Shown here: piece by piece, positions 61,201-64,000 of the stretch
How positions within the stretch are numbered: position 1 is the first letter of the stretch
How the letters are laid out: the number at the start of each line of letters is the position of its first letter
Assembly: GCF_002735705.1 (NCBI RefSeq)
Contig: NZ_PDZL01000006.1
Span: forward strand, 245,944 to 309,943
Source of the DNA: Janthinobacterium sp. BJB426
Lineage (GTDB): Bacteria > Pseudomonadota > Gammaproteobacteria > Burkholderiales > Burkholderiaceae_D
DNA: 64,000 bases
Direction of reading: 5' to 3'
The notes under the pieces: generated by a model
The model's database searches: none
What the model was told of the DNA's origin: nothing
The model's input: only the letters and a program-made list of their open reading frames with translations
Position numbers and translations under genes: made by a program

Positions 61201-64000
61201 TATTAGCTGAGGAGTGGATCAAGCTGCTTGCAGTTGAGGCCGTTAGTCGTCGAGATAATTTCTTCTCTTTAGGAGGGAATTCCTTGCTCGCGATGCGCCT
61301 GGTCAGCCGTTTGCGTGAACGAGGGCTGACGACCCGTGTCGAAGATGTGTTTCGTTCTGCGAATTTGGCTGATTTGGCGCAGGTGATGTCCCGTACAGCA
61401 TGTAATGCAGTTGCACCCGGCCCCGTGATTACTCCCGGTTGCCTGTCGATTGACAGTGATATGGTGCCTCTTGCGGGCCTTAGCCAAAAAGAGATTGACC
61501 AGGTTGTCAGCACTGTTCCCGGTGGCATTGCCAACATTCAGGATATCTATGGTCTCTCACCGCAACAAAAGGGTTTTCTTTTCGAACATTTGCTTGAGCC
61601 TGACGCCGATCACTATGTGCTTTCCACCATCGTGCGCTTACCATCAGCCAGCCAGCTTGAACGGGTATTGCAGGCCTTGCGTACTGTGATTTGTCGGCAA
61701 GATGCGTTGCGCACCTTGTTTCTGTGGGAGGGATTGAACGCACCGATACAGGTGGTATTGAGAGAGGTAGGACTGGCCGTATTCCATGCGCCGGATGGCA
61801 ATGCGCTGCAACAACTACGCAAAAAGGCACAGCCAGGCAGGATTTGCATTGACCTGCAATCCGCACCACTGCTGCAGGTACACGTGGCGACGGATGGTCC
61901 CCAGCAGCCAGTATATTTGCTTTTATTGGCACACCATATCATCGGAGACCATTTGTCCCAGGACCTACTGGTGGCAGAGGTTCAGCAACTTGTTACAGAT
62001 GCGGGAGTGGAGTTACCTCGGCCTGCGCGTTATCGCGATTTCATTTCATCGCTGTATCACGCTGAGGAAAAAGAGCGCGCTCGCAGTAAGACCTTTTTCG
62101 AGGGTTTGCTCGGTGATTTCAACGAGCCTTCGTTGCCGTTTCGCCTCGCTGCCCTACGTAACAAAAAAAGTCGGGCGCCACTCGCCCATCGTGCGTTGGA
62201 CTCGGAGCTGGCTAAGGCGATCCGAAACCGTTGCCAACTGGAGGGCGTTACGCCAGTGGCTTTGTTCCACCTCGTTTGGGCGCTGCTGATTGCAAAGACC
62301 TCAGCGAGCACCGACGTTGTATTCGGCACGGTATTTTCAGGCCGACTGCGCAATGTGCCGGATATAGAGCGCATGTTCGGGCCATTGATCAATACTTTGC
62401 CTTTCCGCTTGAGGCTGGATGGCATGTCGGTCGAGGATGGGTTGCAGCAGTCGCAAAATCTGTTGCGTCAGCTTATCCCCCATGAGCATGCGAATCTGGT
62501 CGACACGCAGCGCTGCAGCGGCGTAGCCGCACCGATGCCCTTGTTTACGGCCGCACTCAATTATGTGCATACGCAAAGCGAACCCTCCACTCAATGGGAA
62601 GTTGTCGACCAAGTCGAGTTGAACGAATGGAACATCTATCCGCTTAGCCTAACGGTGGAGGACTTGGCGTCAGACTTTTCTCTGTATCTGCAATGCGATC
62701 AAGGCGTCGATACCCAGCAGGTACTCGATGCCGTGCAAGCCACGCTGCAAGCCTTCCTTTGTGCGATTCAACGATCACCGGCTACTCCTTTGCTGACAAT
62801 CGGTGTATTGCCCCAGGCTGAGCGAGCGAGGCTGCTTCAAGAAGGTCGTGCGACGCTGGTGCCGGCGGAGGCTGCGTGCCTGCATCAGGCGTTCGCGCTG
62901 CGGGCGGCATCGCAACCGGCGGCGGTGGCGCTGATCGATGGTGAAAGGCAGTGGTCTTATGGCGAGTTGGAGCGCGCGGCGAACGGCCTGGCGCAGCGCC
63001 TGCAGACGGCGGGGGCCATGCCGGGCACGCGGGTCGGGCTGTGCCTGGAGCGCTCGGGCGAGGTGGTGGTGGGCATCCTCGCCATTCTCAAGTGCGGCGC
63101 CAGCTATGTTCCGCTCGATCCGATCTATCCGGGCGAGCGTATCGCCTTCATGCTGGGCGACGCGGCAATCAGCATCGTTCTGGCGCAGGCATCCACGCGC
63201 CACTTGGTGGCCAAGGGATGCGACGTGCTGTTGTTGGATGACGGCGCCATGCCGGAGTTCGACGGGGATTGGACGCCTGTTGCAGGACATGCGGATGATC
63301 AGGCGTACGTGATCTACACCTCGGGTTCGACAGGACAGCCGAAGGGGGTGATGGTATCGCACGCGAATGTGGCGCGGCTGTTCTCCAGTACGGCGCCATG
63401 GTATCGCTTCAATGAGCAAGATTGCTGGTGCCTGTTCCATTCCTATGCCTTCGACGTCTCGGTATGGGAAATCTGGGGTGCGCTGCTGCATGGCGGGCGC
63501 CTGGTGGTGGTGCCGCGAGCGGTGGCGCAATCGACGCCGGACTTCTACCAGCTGGTGCGGGACCAGCGAGTGACGGTGCTGAACCAGACGCCGTCGGCGT
63601 TCTATGTATTCATCGAGCAGGATCAGTTGACGCCGGCGCCGCTGGCGTTGCGCACGGTGGTGTTTGCTGGCGAGGCGTTGGCCCTGGACAAGCTGCGGCC
63701 GTGGTTCGAGCGACACAGCGACACGGCGCCGGAGCTGGTGAATATGTACGGCATCACGGAAACGACGGTGCACGTGAGTTACCGCCGGATCCGCCAGATC
63801 GACGCGCAACGCAATCTGGGCAGCCTGATCGGACGTCCCATTCCGGACCTGACGCTGTGGCTGCTCGATGCCAGGGGAGAACCGGTGCCGACTGGCGTGG
63901 TGGGCGAGCTGTGCGTGGGGGGAGCGGGCGTGGCAGGCGGCTATCTGAACCGTCCGGAGCTGACGGCGGAGCGCTTCGTGGCGCATCCGGAACTGGGCGC
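58287..64000 (+). CDS. nonribosomal peptide synthetase, 5' part (C-A-PCP-C-A, continues off the window)
   Basis: The frame is open from ATG 58287 (GAAGG upstream) to the edge: 1904 codons. Domains: C1 about 5-430 (AHHLVIDGWG, H138/H139, D143); A1 about 452-945 (YTSGSTGMPKG from 602, NSYGPTEATI, YRSGDLV); PCP1 about 955-1035 (FFSLGGNSLLA, Ser999); C2 about 1080-1500 (HHIIGDH, 1216-1222, where the usual Gly after Asp is His); A2 about 1525 to the edge (YTSGSTGQPKG from 1677, NMYGITETTVH). A protein starting with C suggests acyl or upstream peptide donation. By aligning to GrsA by eye, the A1 pocket reads D-I-E-S-V-G-S-I-I-(K), close to Lys-type codes, and A2 D-V-W-N-F-A-M-V-H-(K), close to Thr-type. 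A2 is visibly more GC-rich than the rest. Confidence 0.95.
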   Translation, partial: MSSSILPLFSMSSAQQDIIFHQLRQPEVPMYNIGGYVEFCQALDVPLLTQCAQECINGSAGLHVRLHFNEDGAWLRQTVDTVELTLFDVSLSPDSEQQARGLLDTHFAQVFKLDTGPLLRVGLIRLSPQRYWYFTVAHHLVIDGWGYTNLQQKIFSLYSDRASGIETGPGSAPLEAPILTQPRNGAEAFWRAELAELPPLLFVPKLSESGGSDVGRTSHRIERSLSASWFKKGQESGSFGGGLPFFLGVLFAAVGGLYGHDEMTVGVPIHNRRTAAERKQISLAMQVYPAKLSGQLDQTFDDLCADIARRLRGIYRHTNVPLSRLFAERDVLHGEQRVAIFDVIFNYQKLDFDFADLGLQASTHFLQNGFEQTPLTFTVCDYGDASAPLLQIDYHVGYFDQAEVEALADVYCGLLLQASAASGRALEHFDLLTSRHREQLQLWHPTPCIPPADRTLWACFAREVARAPGELAVQAGEVTLSYSELEIQASLLAARLHASGVVRGDRVAVLLERSVALVVTFLATLKVGAVYVPLDTAYPSTRLQLLLADASPQLVITTNNLVHLAGHGARIVLLDQPVAKFEEDVLPPAAGCLSSDPAYMIYTSGSTGMPKGVVVTHENVVSYLHAVRERYNVQAPLRVLQFASVGFDIFIEELCLSLLCGGSLHLRDSAAAPAPEQLWAMIESQQISALSLPTAYWHLLCDELSDDQVSIASSFLRLCVVGGEAMRADAARGWLARMPSELALFNSYGPTEATIIASAERITDDPASMLTIGLPLRNTRCYIVDRKGRLLPPGFKGELWIGGAGVACGYWQRADLNQQSFRSDPFNAEAGARIYRSGDLVSWRGDGHMVFHGRIDQQVKILGFRIETGEIAASLRQLAHVRDAHVAVQDGALGKQLIAYVVLDELDFPLAQLAEQLKELLPEQMVPRLYMALPEFPLTPNGKLDHKAFRSAGAEAIRSNVFESARNESEQILAEEWIKLLAVEAVSRRDNFFSLGGNSLLAMRLVSRLRERGLTTRVEDVFRSANLADLAQVMSRTACNAVAPGPVITPGCLSIDSDMVPLAGLSQKEIDQVVSTVPGGIANIQDIYGLSPQQKGFLFEHLLEPDADHYVLSTIVRLPSASQLERVLQALRTVICRQDALRTLFLWEGLNAPIQVVLREVGLAVFHAPDGNALQQLRKKAQPGRICIDLQSAPLLQVHVATDGPQQPVYLLLLAHHIIGDHLSQDLLVAEVQQLVTDAGVELPRPARYRDFISSLYHAEEKERARSKTFFEGLLGDFNEPSLPFRLAALRNKKSRAPLAHRALDSELAKAIRNRCQLEGVTPVALFHLVWALLIAKTSASTDVVFGTVFSGRLRNVPDIERMFGPLINTLPFRLRLDGMSVEDGLQQSQNLLRQLIPHEHANLVDTQRCSGVAAPMPLFTAALNYVHTQSEPSTQWEVVDQVELNEWNIYPLSLTVEDLASDFSLYLQCDQGVDTQQVLDAVQATLQAFLCAIQRSPATPLLTIGVLPQAERARLLQEGRATLVPAEAACLHQAFALRAASQPAAVALIDGERQWSYGELERAANGLAQRLQTAGAMPGTRVGLCLERSGEVVVGILAILKCGASYVPLDPIYPGERIAFMLGDAAISIVLAQASTRHLVAKGCDVLLLDDGAMPEFDGDWTPVAGHADDQAYVIYTSGSTGQPKGVMVSHANVARLFSSTAPWYRFNEQDCWCLFHSYAFDVSVWEIWGALLHGGRLVVVPRAVAQSTPDFYQLVRDQRVTVLNQTPSAFYVFIEQDQLTPAPLALRTVVFAGEALALDKLRPWFERHSDTAPELVNMYGITETTVHVSYRRIRQIDAQRNLGSLIGRPIPDLTLWLLDARGEPVPTGVVGELCVGGAGVAGGYLNRPELTAERFVAHPELG

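Noticed and set aside
53619..64000. Search for an attachment-site copy of the tRNA-Cys 3' end to the right of the tRNA
   Set aside because: No second copy of the T-arm plus acceptor sequence was found by eye in the window, so an att site is not claimed.

Overview
The window looks like the chromosome of an Oxalobacteraceae betaproteobacterium of the Janthinobacterium/Massilia/Duganella group. This is inferred from high GC, the Burkholderiales-type order yceD-rpmF-plsX-fabHDG-acpP-fabF-rpoE-rseA-mucD-lepA-lepB-rnc-era-recO-pdxJ-acpS, and PEP-CTERM exported proteins. No species call is possible from sequence alone.

Layout. 0-16 kb is mixed accessory and housekeeping DNA: an MlaE-like permease, a LysR regulator divergent from a DHA2-type drug exporter, ribB behind an FMN riboswitch, a large M16 peptidase, a chemoreceptor, an E1-like (ThiF) protein coupled to a nitroreductase-like protein, two tandem PEP-CTERM paralogues, a glycosyltransferase and several very small genes. 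16-31 kb carries a thioesterase, a DEAD-box helicase, a toxin-antitoxin-like pair with its own palindromic promoter, fabI, mltD, a large GGDEF/EAL protein, a molybdopterin oxidoreductase subunit without its partner, a thioredoxin and rlmJ. 31-39.4 kb is the yceF/yceD-rpmF-plsX and fatty acid synthesis cluster. 39.4-52.8 kb is the sigma-E region followed by translation, secretion, RNA processing and repair genes up to pgsA. Five identical tRNA-Gly(GCC) genes and one tRNA-Cys follow, driven by a consensus promoter.

Beyond tRNA-Cys the character changes. Base composition falls, there is a DUF5916-type outer-membrane protein and about 2 kb of AT-rich DNA without a convincing gene. A nonribosomal peptide synthetase then starts at 58287 and runs off the right edge (C-A-PCP-C-A visible). 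It begins with a condensation domain, so the product may be N-acylated. The A-domain pocket residues resemble Lys-type and then Thr-type codes.

The main points for follow-up are: (i) an RseA with only its N-terminal domain, whose stop codon lies inside a 179-bp fold-back element, with rseB missing before mucD; (ii) a family of about 120-bp structured repeats placed just 3' of stop codons; (iii) the HicA-like toxin/HTH pair; (iv) the ThiF-nitroreductase pair; and (v) the NRPS locus with an internal composition shift.
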